The notes under the pieces were generated by a model. The model ran no database searches and was not told the origin of the DNA. It was given only the letters and a program-made list of their open reading frames with translations. A stretch of DNA of 64,000 nt from Gadus chalcogrammus. Its lineage: Eukaryota > Chordata > Actinopteri > Gadiformes > Gadidae. How positions within the stretch are numbered: position 1 is the first letter of the stretch; each line of letters starts with the position of its first letter. The stretch spans positions 12,317,539 through 12,381,538 of the forward strand of contig NC_079418.1 of the NCBI RefSeq assembly GCF_026213295.1, in the 5' to 3' direction. Of this stretch, positions 63,054-64,000 are shown piece by piece. Made by a program: the position numbers and the translations under genes.

Positions 63054-63705
63054 GCTGGCCTGATTCCCAGCCCTGCTCTCGTTCCCCCCAGGGCCCTCTT
63101 ATCATCCCCTGCCCTGTGATGAGATAGCGTTGTCCCTCTGCTCTCCCCTTTGAGGGCCTGAGAGTGGCGAGTGTTTTGGCTCACACTGAGAGCCGTGTAT
63201 CACCCAGGTGGGTGCTAAGGTGCACTGGTAGTGGATGAGGTGTCGTACCCCCTCCCACCAACCCAGCCACCCCCCCCTCATTCACACACAAACTCAATTT
63301 TCAATTGATTTGGACGTGAGTATATAAATGAAAAGAATTATTAATCATATTGATGTTTCCTTAACAAAAAGCACCTGAATAATATGTTTCTTTATGACAT
63401 AACTTCAGTTAACTTAACACCTGCCATATCTGGTCGACACTATTCAATCACAACTTCACCAAGACTCTCTGAAGGGTTAGAGTCTTTGCTATTTGTAGAC
63501 ACATAGCATGTTGGAAAATAATAATAACTAAAGCACAAGCCCTGTCTTTCTCTTATTGCTGCAATGCTGACTTGTTAGCCTGCTCAACGGAGAACTCACA
63601 GCAGGCCAGAGGCAGCCTGCTGTGACCTTCATTTCTTCTTATCTCAGAAACATATCCAGAATGCTTTAATGGAGGTCAGGGACACATTCAAGAGCCCCAT
63701 TCGCC

Positions 63706-63899
<194 letters not shown>

Positions 63900-64000
63900 C
63901 AGCTGAATATAAACGGCCTCAGTGTGGACTGTGGGGCTCACTGGGAAGAGAAAGAAAGCTGAATCAATCACTCAGCTACTTCTCGTCGGTCTCAGTCTTT

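Overview
The window looks like nuclear DNA of a teleost fish. The genes are intron-rich with GT/AG splice sites, the encoded proteins are vertebrate-specific signalling proteins, and tRNA-derived fish-type SINEs and a Tc1-like remnant are present. More than 20 long (AC)n/(GT)n and (CT)n microsatellites occur in 64 kb. That density would fit a codfish (Gadidae), but the species assignment is an inference.

Layout. (1) 1-~5.2 kb, + strand: 3' part of sh3pxd2b (TKS4, a podosome scaffold). It holds the end of one SH3 domain, the complete third and fourth SH3 domains, the stop at 3413-3415 and a long 3' UTR. (2) ~5.4-46.9 kb, - strand: a complete stk10 (LOK) gene. I resolved 20 coding exons that join in frame into 1,093 codons plus stop, covering the N-terminal kinase, a Pro/Thr-rich linker and a C-terminal coiled coil. 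sh3pxd2b and stk10 are convergent. (3) 46.8-55.5 kb: stk10 promoter/5' UTR and a gene-free, repeat-rich stretch with a 100-N assembly gap (53901-54000). (4) 55.5-61.7 kb, + strand: three exons of an STK32/YANK kinase (best fit stk32a). They cover only the end of the kinase domain and the start of the C-terminal tail. The exons for the N-lobe and catalytic loop are not seen upstream, and the last exons are not seen before the window end.

Biology. STK10 phosphorylates ERM proteins (ezrin/radixin/moesin) at the cell cortex, and SH3PXD2B organises actin-rich podosomes. Their adjacency resembles the SLK/SH3PXD2A pairing known in other vertebrates, which suggests an ancient duplicated block.

Most unusual observations. 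Two stk10 introns carry minisatellites whose repeat unit contains the exon/intron junction itself, so the authentic 5' splice site is followed by arrays of look-alike donors (22.88-23.18 kb and 46.23-46.68 kb). Several other stk10 exons are bounded directly by microsatellites that supply the splice-site sequence; the activation-segment exon at 24762-24956 is walled by one on each side. In an stk32a intron a 2,021-bp TTAA-flanked element with a ~0.9 kb internal palindrome interrupts an AT-rich satellite, and neighbouring satellite units show the empty site. A perfect 27-bp-arm palindrome sits in a 179-nt sh3pxd2b intron.
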